Notes under the pieces: generated by a model
Database searches by the model: none
Told to the model about the DNA's origin: nothing
The model's input: only the letters and a program-made list of their open reading frames with translations
Assembly (NCBI GenBank): GCA_031257135.1
Contig: JAIRPH010000231.1
Coordinates: 1-18,187, forward strand
Reading direction: 5' to 3'
Origin: Spirochaetaceae bacterium
GTDB taxonomy: Bacteria; Spirochaetota; Spirochaetia; Treponematales; Breznakiellaceae
DNA length: 18,187 nt
Shown: piece after piece, positions 6,478 through 14,264 of the stretch
Numbering within the stretch: the first letter of the stretch is position 1
Layout of the letters: every line of letters starts with the position of its first letter
Program-made: the position numbers and the translations under genes

Positions 6478-7347
6478 TTACAAATCGCGGGTCGAAATCC
6501 CGTTCCGGGGCGCGGCGCCGTCAATTGACTCTCTAACTCTAATATCCACTTTTTGATAAGGCAATTCAATATGTTCTTCATCAAAACGTTTCTTTATAGC
6601 CATAAACATTGAAGTTTTAGTCTCTAATATGAAATTTTTGTCGAACCAAACGTTAAAAATAATCAGCGGTCCCGCCCGGTCGAACTGATCCACCCGGAAG
6701 AGGGGCGCGGGATTATCCAAAACATAGGGGTCCTTCGCGGCAATATCGAGCAAAACCTCTCGCACCTGCTCTAAATCAGCCTGATAGGTAACGTTGAATA
6801 TGAGGTCCAGCCGCCGGATGGGAAACCGAGTCAGGGTAGTCACGTTGCTCTTAAAAATCGTTTCATTCGGAATTCTGACGTAGAGGTTATCGAAGGTGCG
6901 GATTTTAACCGATAGAAGGTCTACCGACAGCACGACTCCTAAAATCGTATCCACAATGATAGCGTCTCCCACTTGGAAGGGCTTCTCCGAAAGAAGAAAG
7001 AGACCGGAAATAAAACTCGATACCGAAGTCTGCGCGGCAAAACCAACGGCGATGCCGACGATTCCCGCCGCGCCCAGCAACGCGGAAGTGTCGATTCCCA
7101 TGCTTTTAAAGAGGAACAACAGAGCCATCACAAAGCCGGTATAGTTGATGCCCTTTCGGATCATAAAGGTCCGCTGAAGAGTCAGCCGGTTTTTCAGGAA
7201 TTTTCCGATAATAAGCTGAATCAGATTAAAAACGATGATAATAATAAAAACCATAATCAGCGCGCTGACGATCCGAGTCAGTAAATCAAATGGACCCGCG
7301 CTGTCAATGTGATCCATAATTCCTTTCAGCAATTCGCTCATATTCAT
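6478..7347 (-). CDS. mscS: MscS-type mechanosensitive ion channel
   Basis: The 289-residue small-conductance mechanosensitive channel opens under membrane tension to release solutes during hypo-osmotic shock. Three membrane helices are seen: TM1 (about 25-47), TM2 (about 66-84) and the pore helix TM3 (about 88-118), with the Gly/Ala-rich pattern GAAGIVGIAVGFAAQ followed by the signature FISGLFLLSEKPFQVGDAI. The cytoplasmic beta domain has GVVLSVDLLSVKIRTFDN and VRIPNETIF, and a C-terminal alpha-beta domain follows. The length matches the E. coli MscS class (286 aa). AAAGAGG precedes the ATG by about 7 nt. The gene lies 13 bp after an uncharacterised gene and 16 bp before ftsH, so the three are very probably co-transcribed. 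Confidence 0.94.
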   Translation of the reverse strand: MNMSELLKGIMDHIDSAGPFDLLTRIVSALIMVFIIIIVFNLIQLIIGKFLKNRLTLQRTFMIRKGINYTGFVMALLFLFKSMGIDTSALLGAAGIVGIAVGFAAQTSVSSFISGLFLLSEKPFQVGDAIIVDTILGVVLSVDLLSVKIRTFDNLYVRIPNETIFKSNVTTLTRFPIRRLDLIFNVTYQADLEQVREVLLDIAAKDPYVLDNPAPLFRVDQFDRAGPLIIFNVWFDKNFILETKTSMFMAIKKRFDEEHIELPYQKVDIRVRESIDGAAPRNGISTRDL

Positions 7348-7360
7348 GGTATAGACCTCT

Positions 7361-8146
7361 TTAGTAGAGCCGAGTGATATTTTTGATAATATCCACGCTC
7401 CGGCGCGCGATGGTTTCGCCGACGCCGGTTTTTACCCCCGGACTGATGAGTTTATAATCCGCTCCCTCGATTTCATTGACGGTTACTTTCTCATTTGTCC
7501 CGGTAAATTCAGAAATTCCCCAAAACTCAAGCCCCAAGGTGTCCGAAATGAGCTGGTCTTTATAGAGATACAGATTAAGCGGTTCAGGATATATGGCAAA
7601 ATTGTTCAGTTCAAACATGATTTTGGCGTTATTTTTGATATATATTTCACAGTGGATTAGGGTTGCCGGGCTTTTTTCCGGTTTCGACTGGTGAGGCAAA
7701 AGCGCGCCTCCTAGGGAATGTCCGAATTCTCCCGTTACCGTATCTAACCCGAACCATGTCTGAGGGACTTCAAAGGGCATAGCCTCATCGAGAACCGTTT
7801 CCGGATTCAGCTCGAACTTCAAGAGCGGCGGCAGGTCCGCCGCAAAGCCGGTTTCCATTCCCGGAGCTATCCGCGTCTTTTCCCGAACCGTAAGCAGATA
7901 CGGTTGAACGCTCAGATAGGGATGCAGAGAAACCTCCTCCCCTGCGCCCCAGCTATGAGTTACCAGCGCGGATTCCGGAGGAGCGGCGCCCTCTTCAGGT
8001 CCGCCTGAATCCCCATGCAACGCTGAAAACGGTATGGACTTAAACGCCGTTTCCCAGACTTCGCCGTTTTTTCTTAGGTAGGCTTCCGCGCCGTTCAAAC
8101 GCCAGCAGTACCAGATATTCTCTTTCGGTTTGAAACTATCCCACAT
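7361..8146 (-). CDS. conserved-looking protein of unknown function next to mscS
   Basis: The product has 261 residues. It begins without a signal peptide (MWDSFKPKENIWYCWRLNGA) and has no membrane helix. It is rich in aromatic residues and predicted beta-strands, with motifs such as WFGLDTVTGEFG (about 130-142), IHCEIYIKNNAKIMFELNNF (about 164-183) and LGLEFWGISEFTG (about 205-217). It starts 4 nt after the LysM gene ends and lacks its own clear Shine-Dalgarno sequence, so translation is probably coupled. Its size and its position directly upstream of mscS recall the DUF432 family, which I remember as a neighbour of mechanosensitive channels. I could not verify this and give it as a tentative comparison. 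A regulatory or accessory role for the channel is only inferred. Confidence 0.75.
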   Translation of the reverse strand: MWDSFKPKENIWYCWRLNGAEAYLRKNGEVWETAFKSIPFSALHGDSGGPEEGAAPPESALVTHSWGAGEEVSLHPYLSVQPYLLTVREKTRIAPGMETGFAADLPPLLKFELNPETVLDEAMPFEVPQTWFGLDTVTGEFGHSLGGALLPHQSKPEKSPATLIHCEIYIKNNAKIMFELNNFAIYPEPLNLYLYKDQLISDTLGLEFWGISEFTGTNEKVTVNEIEGADYKLISPGVKTGVGETIARRSVDIIKNITRLY

Positions 8147-8150
8147 AATG

Positions 8151-8810
8151 CTATTGCGACGGAATCCGAAACTCCATGCCGGGATAAATCAAATCCGGGT
8201 GTTTGATCTGAGGATTAGCGCGATAAATAAGCGACCATCTCCGCTCGTCGCCGTATATATTTTGAGCGATTTTACGCAAAAAATCTCCTGTTTTCACCAG
8301 ATAAACCGTCCCTGCTTCATTCGGCTGAGACCCCGGAGGCGGAACATCCTGCCAATTCGCTTGGGCGTATAACTCGTCAACCCTATTGATAAAGGCTTCT
8401 ATATCCTCCATGCCGGCTTTAGTTACCAAATATTCCGGAGCGGTTTCCTTTTTTTGGATAAACCCGGCGTACTCGGCTTGCAATGCAGGGCTGGAATTCC
8501 GAATCCGTTCATATTTCATGCCTGCAACATCAAGCCGGTCCGCCAGATTGCGTAAAACTATCGCGTCCAGCTCATCGATCATGGGCTTTGATGCCTGCAA
8601 AATATGATTAATATCATATTTATTATCCTGTAAAGTCTGACGGATCGCCTGAAGCTGGATTGCCTTGCTTCTCGGCAGGTATCGTTCATACATATCAGGA
8701 TTGGCGATTTTGTCATATATATCCTGATACCCCGGTTCAATATCCGCGCTGAAAGCGTAGCTTCCGAGGGAAGCGAGAACAAGACTGAGAAATATTCGTT
8801 TACTTATCAT
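8151..8810 (-). CDS. secreted LysM-domain protein
   Basis: The 219-residue product has an N-terminal signal peptide (residues 1-22, hydrophobic IFLSLVLASLGSYAFSA, cleavage after FSA). The middle (about 25-155) is helical and charged, with repeated Asp/Arg heptad-like stretches such as KPMIDELDAIVLRNLADRLD. After a Pro-rich linker (PPPGSQP, 157-163) comes a single LysM domain (about 169-217): VYLVKTGDFLRKIAQNIYGD and then WSLIYRANP with LIYPGMEFRIP. LysM binds peptidoglycan glycan chains, so the protein probably sits on the cell wall in the periplasm. The ATG overlaps the end of the upstream lipoprotein gene by 11 nt and has only a weak ribosome site, which suggests coupling. No catalytic domain is visible. 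Confidence 0.88.
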   Translation of the reverse strand: MISKRIFLSLVLASLGSYAFSADIEPGYQDIYDKIANPDMYERYLPRSKAIQLQAIRQTLQDNKYDINHILQASKPMIDELDAIVLRNLADRLDVAGMKYERIRNSSPALQAEYAGFIQKKETAPEYLVTKAGMEDIEAFINRVDELYAQANWQDVPPPGSQPNEAGTVYLVKTGDFLRKIAQNIYGDERRWSLIYRANPQIKHPDLIYPGMEFRIPSQ

Positions 8811-10239
8811 TTTTTACGACCATAAATCCTATATTGCCGGTAGGAAATGCGCCGTCTATGGACCGCATTGTTTTTGCCGTGAGATCGAAACAGTAAGCCC
8901 TATTGGACTCTGCCCCCAAAATACCCATATCGGCAAGGGTTGCCTGATTGATTACCGAGCGATCTATACCGGCGGCAAGCTCTTCTTTTGAAGGAAGCCT
9001 ATAGCCGCTTTTGCCGATATTGACCTGCACAGAATTTTCACTGATTGTATAATACGCATCCAGCCCTGAACGGACGCTTAACCAGTTGCAATATGATGCC
9101 GCCTCCCGCCATGAAACATGGACAGCCGGCGATTCTGGAGTACGGCTTCTGAAAGAAAGGTCTGGTTTATCAACGCCCTCTAAAAAAGCAAGAAATTCGC
9201 GGTTGGTTATTATGCCGCTTATCTGCAATCGGCGGGACCCTACGGTAAGAGCCTCCGTCCGGGGAGCCGCAGGAAACCCGGAAACGCCCTGATAGCGGGC
9301 TTCCAAAAGAGTACGCTCATTTTTTGCGATGTCTTGTTCTATTTTTAGGCGTTCTTGCTCCTGTTTTATCCTAACCGTACTATTGGTAGGATCGTAGTAG
9401 CGTATCGCCGCCGCCATCTCAGAGCCTTTCTGGTTATAGTCGGGGATACTCCGCTGACTGGAAAGGTCTTTCCATTGGGCGTCTATAATAAGGAGTCTTT
9501 CATACTCTTTTCTATAAATATCCTCGTTATCGAGAAAGCTGAGGGTATCCAGAGTAGCCAATACCGTTTTCATATCGGTTCTGAGTTTATCGAATTCCTC
9601 GGCTTCTCTTGCGGGAATACTGTTTTTATCTCTGTTTCTAAGGTCTTGGCGGATGGCGGCGACGGTTTCATCGGTAATGGAATAGCGCACCCAATACCGA
9701 ATCAGATCGGCGTTTCCCTTTTGAACCCGTTCCCAGAAGTAATTTTTTAACTCGGCGTTTGCGAAAGACGCTCCCGATTGTATCCACGTCTCCATATACT
9801 GATACGCTTCTATTTCTTCTCTAGTTTCTAAAGAAGGGTTGCTTGATTTTACGGTTCGCGCGCCGCCGGCGTCGGTATCCGCATGGAACCCTGTATTTTC
9901 AAGGATAAAAGAGGCTATCCGGCGTTTCACTTCGTTTTCGGCGCGATTAGAGGCTTCCGCTATGGTAGAACCTTCGCCTCCGGCATGAAAATAATAGGGT
10001 CCGCTATCTTTTGAAGGGGGTTCCTCGATTCCCACCCATTGAGGACGATCTTTTAGGGTCTCGGAATTCTCCGCTTTATAGCCTTTGCTGTTTTCTACAA
10101 CTTTGTCCGCCGCGGTTGCGGGCTTAACCGGCGGAGGCTGAGAAGGCTCTTCGGTTTGAACGGCAGTTTTAGCGGTTTGACAAGACAAAGCAAACCCTGC
10201 CATAAGCAACGCCATTCCGAAATAGAGATTTCTATACAT
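8800..10239 (-). CDS. lipoprotein with LPP20-like and SUMF1-like regions
   Basis: The 479-residue lipoprotein starts at the ATG at 10237-10239, preceded by GGAG with a 6-nt spacing. An upstream in-frame ATG (10263) lies at the predicted transcription start and would give an odd signal peptide. The lipobox is FALS-C with Cys20. A Pro-rich linker follows (about 31-42), then RPQWVG and YYFHAGGEGSTIAEASNRAE (about 65-105), resembling LPP20-type domains. A charged helical segment lies at about 285-315 (RIKQEQERLKIEQDIAKNER). The C-terminal part (about 335-475) resembles the SUMF1/formylglycine-enzyme fold: REFLAFLEG, PAVHVSWREAASYCNWLS, YRLPSKEEL and NIGFMVV. It is short for an enzyme, so a binding role is more likely. 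It heads the operon with LysM, mscS and ftsH. Confidence 0.82.
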   Translation of the reverse strand: MYRNLYFGMALLMAGFALSCQTAKTAVQTEEPSQPPPVKPATAADKVVENSKGYKAENSETLKDRPQWVGIEEPPSKDSGPYYFHAGGEGSTIAEASNRAENEVKRRIASFILENTGFHADTDAGGARTVKSSNPSLETREEIEAYQYMETWIQSGASFANAELKNYFWERVQKGNADLIRYWVRYSITDETVAAIRQDLRNRDKNSIPAREAEEFDKLRTDMKTVLATLDTLSFLDNEDIYRKEYERLLIIDAQWKDLSSQRSIPDYNQKGSEMAAAIRYYDPTNSTVRIKQEQERLKIEQDIAKNERTLLEARYQGVSGFPAAPRTEALTVGSRRLQISGIITNREFLAFLEGVDKPDLSFRSRTPESPAVHVSWREAASYCNWLSVRSGLDAYYTISENSVQVNIGKSGYRLPSKEELAAGIDRSVINQATLADMGILGAESNRAYCFDLTAKTMRSIDGAFPTGNIGFMVVKNDK

Positions 10240-10269
10240 ACTAGGCTCCGATTTACATATCATTTTATA

Positions 10270-10298
10270 AGCATACTATACTATTACAAAACCGTCAA
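10270..10298 (-). promoter_or_regulatory. promoter of the lipoprotein-LysM-mscS-ftsH operon
   Basis: TTGACG (-35, 10293-10298, 5 of 6), a 17-bp spacer and TATGCT (-10, 10270-10275, 4 of 6) on the minus strand. The -35 overlaps the purC stop codon. The start would be near 10263, about 24 nt before the lipoprotein ATG. Confidence 0.55.
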
Positions 10299-11017
10299 GA
10301 TTTTTCAGCGCATCCGGATTCTATCCGGTTTAGAATATCGATATAGGCTTCCTTGACATTGCCTAAATCCCGGCGGAACCGGTCTTTATCGAGCTTTTCG
10401 TTAGTTTCGGCGTCCCAGAAGCGGCAGGTATCGGGAGAAATCTCGTCGGCAAGGACAAGATCGTCCGATACAGTCCGCCCGAATTCGAGCTTGAAATCAA
10501 TGAGTTTGACCGCTCTTTTGAGAAAAAAGTCCGAAAGAATCCGGTTGACCTGAGCGGCGTAGCCGAAAATCTCTTTGATTTCCTCAAACGTTGATATCCC
10601 GATAGCCGCCGCATGATATTCGTTGATAAGCGGGTCGCCCAGGGCGTCGTCTTTATAGGACAGCTCGAAAACCGTTGTTTTTAAAGGAAACCCTTCCGCG
10701 ATGCCCAGCCGTTTCGCCATAGAACCGGCGGCGACGTTCCGTACAATCACCTCCAGCGGGATGATCCGCGCCTTCCGGCACAGCATATCCCGCTCGGATA
10801 GGGTCTTAACAAAATGAGTGGGAACCCCGGACTGTTCCAAAAGATCGAAAAGCCGGGAAGCGATCTTATTGTTCAGCGATCCCTTGTCTTCGATTTGTCC
10901 TTTTTTTTCGCCGTTAAAGGCGGTTGCGTCATCCTTATAATGTATGATCACATGATCTTCTCTATCGGCGGCGTATACTTTTTTAGCCTTGCCTTCGTAA
11001 AGCAGGCGGCCCCTCAC
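10295..11017 (-). CDS. purC: SAICAR synthetase (phosphoribosylaminoimidazole-succinocarboxamide synthase)
   Basis: The 240-residue enzyme joins aspartate to CAIR using ATP to form SAICAR in de novo purine synthesis. Visible signatures are LYEGKAKKVY (6-15, the nucleotide loop), DDATAFNGEKKG (29-40), IPLEVIVRNVAAGS (86-99, PROSITE-type SAICAR motif), and KLIDFKLEFGR (171-181) with LVLADEISPDTCRFWD (187-202). Length and motif order are normal for bacterial PurC. The start is GTG at 11015-11017, overlapping the purE stop in a GTGA arrangement. AAGGAG within the end of purE, 7 nt upstream, is the ribosome site. It directly follows purE, the enzyme making its substrate, so the two form an operon. 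Confidence 0.95.
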   Translation of the reverse strand: MRGRLLYEGKAKKVYAADREDHVIIHYKDDATAFNGEKKGQIEDKGSLNNKIASRLFDLLEQSGVPTHFVKTLSERDMLCRKARIIPLEVIVRNVAAGSMAKRLGIAEGFPLKTTVFELSYKDDALGDPLINEYHAAAIGISTFEEIKEIFGYAAQVNRILSDFFLKRAVKLIDFKLEFGRTVSDDLVLADEISPDTCRFWDAETNEKLDKDRFRRDLGNVKEAYIDILNRIESGCAEKS

Positions 11018-11493
11018 AGTACCGCTCCTTCGCTGTCCCGCTGAAAATCGGCTTTCATCTTGTCTCTGAAGCGGATCAGCCGTTTCCGGAGGTCTTCACA
11101 CTTCAGCGCAAGGATTTCACACGCCAGATAAGCCCCATTAGCCGCATTGTTCACGCCTACCGTAGCTACTGGTATCGGTTTGGGCATCTGCGCCATCGAA
11201 AGCAGAGCGTCTAATCCGCCTAATCCGCCGGCGGCGATAGGCACCCCAATCACCGGAAGCAGAGTCTGACTTGCGATAACCCCCGGAAGATGCGCCGCCA
11301 GCCCCGCGCCGGCAATGATCGCTTCCGTTCCATCTGTCTCCAAACGGGCGACGGTTTCCCGAAGAAGTTCCGGCGTCCGGTGCGCCGAAAGGATGTGAGC
11401 GGAAAAGTCTACCTCTAATTCCCGCAAGACTTCAGCGGCTTTTGACATAATACCCTTATCCGATTGGGACCCAAAGATAATAGCAACCTTCAT
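11014..11493 (-). CDS. purE: PurE, 5-(carboxyamino)imidazole ribonucleotide mutase or AIR carboxylase
   Basis: The 159-residue cytoplasmic enzyme makes CAIR, the step before PurC. Motifs are IIFGSQSDKGIM (5-16, phosphate-binding Ser/Asp loop), SAHRTP (36-41, with the catalytic His) and AGAGLAAHLPGVIAS (61-75). LPVIGVP and LGGLDALLSMAQMP complete the active site, and VNNAANGAYLA follows. The SAHRTP form resembles class I PurE (acts on N5-CAIR from PurK). However, no purK is in this window, and the Treponema denticola enzyme is known to be an AIR carboxylase of class II type, so the class is left open. The ATG has no Shine-Dalgarno sequence. The upstream stretch has direct and inverted repeats. 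Confidence 0.94.
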   Translation of the reverse strand: MKVAIIFGSQSDKGIMSKAAEVLRELEVDFSAHILSAHRTPELLRETVARLETDGTEAIIAGAGLAAHLPGVIASQTLLPVIGVPIAAGGLGGLDALLSMAQMPKPIPVATVGVNNAANGAYLACEILALKCEDLRKRLIRFRDKMKADFQRDSEGAVL

Positions 11494-11622
11494 ATATGAA
11501 ACATAGATAACTATAAAAATAAAAACAAGAGGGCAACCGGCTGTTTTTTAGGAAGGTTATGCGCTATTTTCTGGTTTCAACAGGATTGTATGCGCTTGCC
11601 CTACACCCGCATTTTATTACAG
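11494..11622. other. intergenic region between epmA and purE with direct and inverted repeats
   Basis: This stretch has no gene. TATGCGCT occurs twice on the plus strand (11558-11565 and 11589-11596), 31 bp apart, about three helical turns. AGGGCAA (11530-11536) and TTGCCCT (11596-11602) form an inverted repeat around them. A weak minus-strand promoter for purE may use TATAGT (11510-11515) with a poor -35. The T-rich minus strand at about 11513-11528 could also serve as the end of an epmA terminator. Function is not established. Confidence 0.4.
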
Positions 11623-12639
11623 CTATAACTCATCCCATGCGAAGCAGAGGATATCCCGGATATTGACGGAATCGGTAAACAGCATACAGAGCCTGTCTAC
11701 GCCCAACGCCATACCCGCGCCGGCGCAAAAGCCGTTTTTCAGCATGGCAAGGTATTGTTCGTCATATCCTACCGCGGACAGTCCCGCGGCGATACGCGCG
11801 GCATTGGAACGCTCGAAAAAGCTCAACTGCGTCTCATAATCTCGGAGGAACGGAAAGCCGTCGGCAATCTCAATGCCTCCGACGACGGCTTCAGTTCTGA
11901 CCGTCCACCTCGCGCCGGCGGAGCCGTCCGCGGACGAAGTCAAATAAGCGGGCCACTTTTTGAGCAATACCGGCGCGTCAAAACCGATTGTTTTGACGGC
12001 TTTATCCAGCAGGTCAGAAAGCAAAAGCGCAGGCTCCCGCTGAAAGACGGCGTCAGCCTTAGGAACGGCTTGTTTTAAGGAAGCAAAGAGTTCGTCTAGG
12101 GTATAGGCTTCAGAAATCGCAATGCCGTAATGCGTAAAAAAAAGTTCCTGAAACGTCATCTCCTGCCAGCGATTCTGTTTCAGCGGTATTCTGAAGCCTT
12201 GATACGAAAGGTATTCCGCGCTTGGATAAAGCGTAGTATGTATCGTTGTAATTACCGCGATCAAATCCTGTTCGATTGTTTCCAGCGAAGCCTGCGCGCG
12301 CGCCCACTCCAGCATAGTAAACTCCGGGTTGTGCTGGGCGTCGAATTCGTATTCCCTGAAGTTTTTAGTTAAGGTAAACACCGCGCCGAATCCGCCGGCG
12401 ATCATGCGCTTTATGTGATATTCAGTGGAAGAGGCGAGATACTTATCCTGTACCGCAAAGGATTGAATCCCCCTGTCCGGCGTTGTACCGGATACCAGTA
12501 ACGGAATCTCAGCTTCAAAGAAACCTTCTCTCCTAAAATAATCTCGGATAATTTCGATAATCCGCTGGCGTTGCAGTAGTTTTTCTTTCCGGGTTACGCC
12601 GTTTTTATCTTTCTCAGACCACCGATGCCTATCAAGCAT
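11623..12639 (-). CDS. epmA: EF-P lysine ligase-like protein (EpmA/GenX/PoxA family)
   Basis: The 338-residue protein is the catalytic core of a class II lysyl-tRNA synthetase without the N-terminal anticodon-binding domain, the hallmark of EpmA, which attaches (R)-beta-lysine (or lysine) to a lysine of elongation factor P. Class II motifs: motif 1 region REGFFEAEIPLLV (37-49), then STEYHIKRMIAGGFGAVFTL (71-90); motif 2 FREYEFDAQHNPEFTMLEW (94-112); and motif 3 AGAGMALGVDRLCMLF near the C-terminus. The motif 2 start is FREYEFD rather than the usual FRNEE, a small deviation. AAGGA lies about 10 nt before the ATG. It closes a minus-strand cluster, 16 bp behind an unknown gene. Neither efp nor epmB is in view. 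A free-standing lysine-activating paralogue is the alternative. Confidence 0.88.
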   Translation of the reverse strand: MLDRHRWSEKDKNGVTRKEKLLQRQRIIEIIRDYFRREGFFEAEIPLLVSGTTPDRGIQSFAVQDKYLASSTEYHIKRMIAGGFGAVFTLTKNFREYEFDAQHNPEFTMLEWARAQASLETIEQDLIAVITTIHTTLYPSAEYLSYQGFRIPLKQNRWQEMTFQELFFTHYGIAISEAYTLDELFASLKQAVPKADAVFQREPALLLSDLLDKAVKTIGFDAPVLLKKWPAYLTSSADGSAGARWTVRTEAVVGGIEIADGFPFLRDYETQLSFFERSNAARIAAGLSAVGYDEQYLAMLKNGFCAGAGMALGVDRLCMLFTDSVNIRDILCFAWDEL

Positions 12640-12655
12640 AATGTTTATTCCTTAG

Positions 12656-13321
12656 TTATCGTTTACGCAGTATATATATAGTATCGCCGTTGTTGATCTT
12701 CCTGACGGCGTTCATGCCGAAGCGTTCTGCAACGCTAACGCCGTCGGCAGAAACCGCGGCGCAAAAAATTCCGGTATAGGGTATTTCGGATATGACCGAT
12801 ACATAGTCTTTTATGAGTATCCTTGAATACTCAGAGTGATTCAGCGCGGGAGCGATACTGTAGTTAAACAGATAGATATACGGCGTCGCCGACGGCGCGG
12901 GCGGAAAAAAACGATTAGTAATACGGTACTGCATATCGGTCAGCCGATCAAAAGTGTCTTCCTCAACGTAATGCCAGCCGGTATATCCCGCAGGATATAG
13001 CGCGTTACGCGCGCTAATCCACCACACCGTAAACCCTTCAGGAAACTTGTTCAGGATATAGCACAGCCGGGAAAAATCCGTCTGATCCTCTTTCTTCGCG
13101 TACGACGCCAGATCAGCGTAATACGCGGAAAGCAGAAACTTTCTCCACCGGCTATGAGTGAAATACTCGAAATAGGCGTCCTTTTCACCCGCGGGAAAGG
13201 TCGTTTTGAAAAAACCGACTATGTCTTTTACCGCGACCGTATCCAAACCCCGTATACATCGCTCGGCGTTTTCGTATAGGCTAATTTCAAATATATCTGT
13301 AATGCTATCTTCCCAATTCAT
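12656..13321 (-). CDS. uncharacterised protein, possible GNAT-like C-terminal half
   Basis: The 221-residue soluble protein has no signal peptide or membrane segment. The N-terminal half is helical and rich in aromatic residues (DAYFEYFTHSRWRKFLLSAY at about 48-67). Next comes FPEGFTVWWISARNALYPAG (about 93-112). The C-terminal part (about 150-221) has the run ILIKDYVSVISEIPYTGIFC then SVAERFGMNAVRKINNGDTI, where the AERFGM segment and the strand after it look like the end of an acetyltransferase fold, but the CoA-binding motif is not evident. This is a weak resemblance and the family is not recognised. GGAG lies 5 nt before the ATG. It overlaps the deacetylase gene by 17 nt and precedes epmA by 16 bp, so all three are probably co-expressed. 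Confidence 0.75.
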   Translation of the reverse strand: MNWEDSITDIFEISLYENAERCIRGLDTVAVKDIVGFFKTTFPAGEKDAYFEYFTHSRWRKFLLSAYYADLASYAKKEDQTDFSRLCYILNKFPEGFTVWWISARNALYPAGYTGWHYVEEDTFDRLTDMQYRITNRFFPPAPSATPYIYLFNYSIAPALNHSEYSRILIKDYVSVISEIPYTGIFCAAVSADGVSVAERFGMNAVRKINNGDTIYILRKR

Positions 13322-14264
13322 GGCGTCTCCAATTTTGCAGTACCCCTATGCACTCGCTCAGGGCGGCGGACAGGCTTTCAATCCGATAGCCTCCCTCAAG
13401 GGTCATAAAAACACTGCCGCCGCAGAATTCATCCGCCCAGGTACAGATTCTTTCGGTCATCGCGCCGAAGTCTTGAGGCGTAAGCGTCATGCCGCCCTCT
13501 AAATCGCCGGCAACCGCGTCAAAACCGGCGGAAACGCAAAGCAACTCCGGCTTATACGCCTTCAGCAGAGGATATATCTTAGCGTCCATACTGTCAAGAT
13601 ATTGGACTCCGGTACTGCCCGCAGGAAGCGGAATGTTTAGCGTAAACCCTTTTCCCTTGTTTTTACCGGTTTCATCGGCCGCGCCGCTTTGGATCGGGAA
13701 GAGATTGTCTTGATGTATATCAACAAAAAATACTCTGTCCGTTTCTTCAAACAGTTCCTGCGTTCCGTTTCCGTGATGTGCATCCCAATCGATAACCGCG
13801 ATTCTTTGCAGTTTTTGTAATCCTTTCTGTACCGCAAGGGCTATGTTGTTGACGATACAGTAGCCCATAGCCCGATTATATCCCGCATGATGCCCCGGCG
13901 GGCGTATCAAAGCGAAGCCTTTGCGCGCTGTTCCTGACAGAATATATTCCATAAGATCAAGACAAATCCCGGCGGCGCACCGTATCTCTTCAAGCCCGCG
14001 TTCGGAAAAAACCGTTTCGTAATCGAGATAGGTTTCAGCGTTGAGGGAAAAAAGATACTCGATATACTCGCGGGCATGAACTGAACACAACTCTTCCGGC
14101 GTCGCCATGCGGCGGCTTACAGAAACTATCTCTTTCCCGAAACGTTCCTCTAAAAACTCCCGCACATAGCTGATCCGGTGGGGATGCTCTGGATGTCCCG
14201 GCGGCGGACGATATTCGGCAAGCAGAGGATTTGATACGCATATCATCTTTTTAGTATAATGCAA
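13305..14264 (-). CDS. histone deacetylase family protein (acetoin utilisation / acetylpolyamine amidohydrolase type)
   Basis: The 319-residue zinc-dependent deacetylase removes acyl groups from lysine or polyamine amines. The arginase-like HDAC fold is complete: HPEHPHRI (24-31), RPPGHHAGYNRAMGYCIVNN (121-140) with the catalytic His125-His126 pair, VIDWDAHHGNGTQELF (157-172) with zinc ligands Asp161 and His163, VDIHQ (181-185), SAGFDAVAGD (245-254) with zinc ligand Asp249, and TLEGGYRIESL (288-298) with the transition-state Tyr293. All active-site residues are present, so it should be active. The substrate is unknown. The ATG at 14262-14264 lacks a Shine-Dalgarno sequence; an ATG six codons later (14244-14246) gives MICVSNPLLAEY, a plausible alternative start. 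It lies 35 bp after the TauE gene, with a hairpin in the gap, and overlaps the next gene. Confidence 0.92.
   Translation of the reverse strand: MHYTKKMICVSNPLLAEYRPPPGHPEHPHRISYVREFLEERFGKEIVSVSRRMATPEELCSVHAREYIEYLFSLNAETYLDYETVFSERGLEEIRCAAGICLDLMEYILSGTARKGFALIRPPGHHAGYNRAMGYCIVNNIALAVQKGLQKLQRIAVIDWDAHHGNGTQELFEETDRVFFVDIHQDNLFPIQSGAADETGKNKGKGFTLNIPLPAGSTGVQYLDSMDAKIYPLLKAYKPELLCVSAGFDAVAGDLEGGMTLTPQDFGAMTERICTWADEFCGGSVFMTLEGGYRIESLSAALSECIGVLQNWRRHELGR

Noticed and set aside
10240..10263. Upstream ATG as start of the SUMF1-like lipoprotein
   Set aside because: It coincides with the predicted transcription start and adds a charged stretch before the signal peptide. The ATG at 10239 has GGAG at 6 nt and a clean lipoprotein signal.
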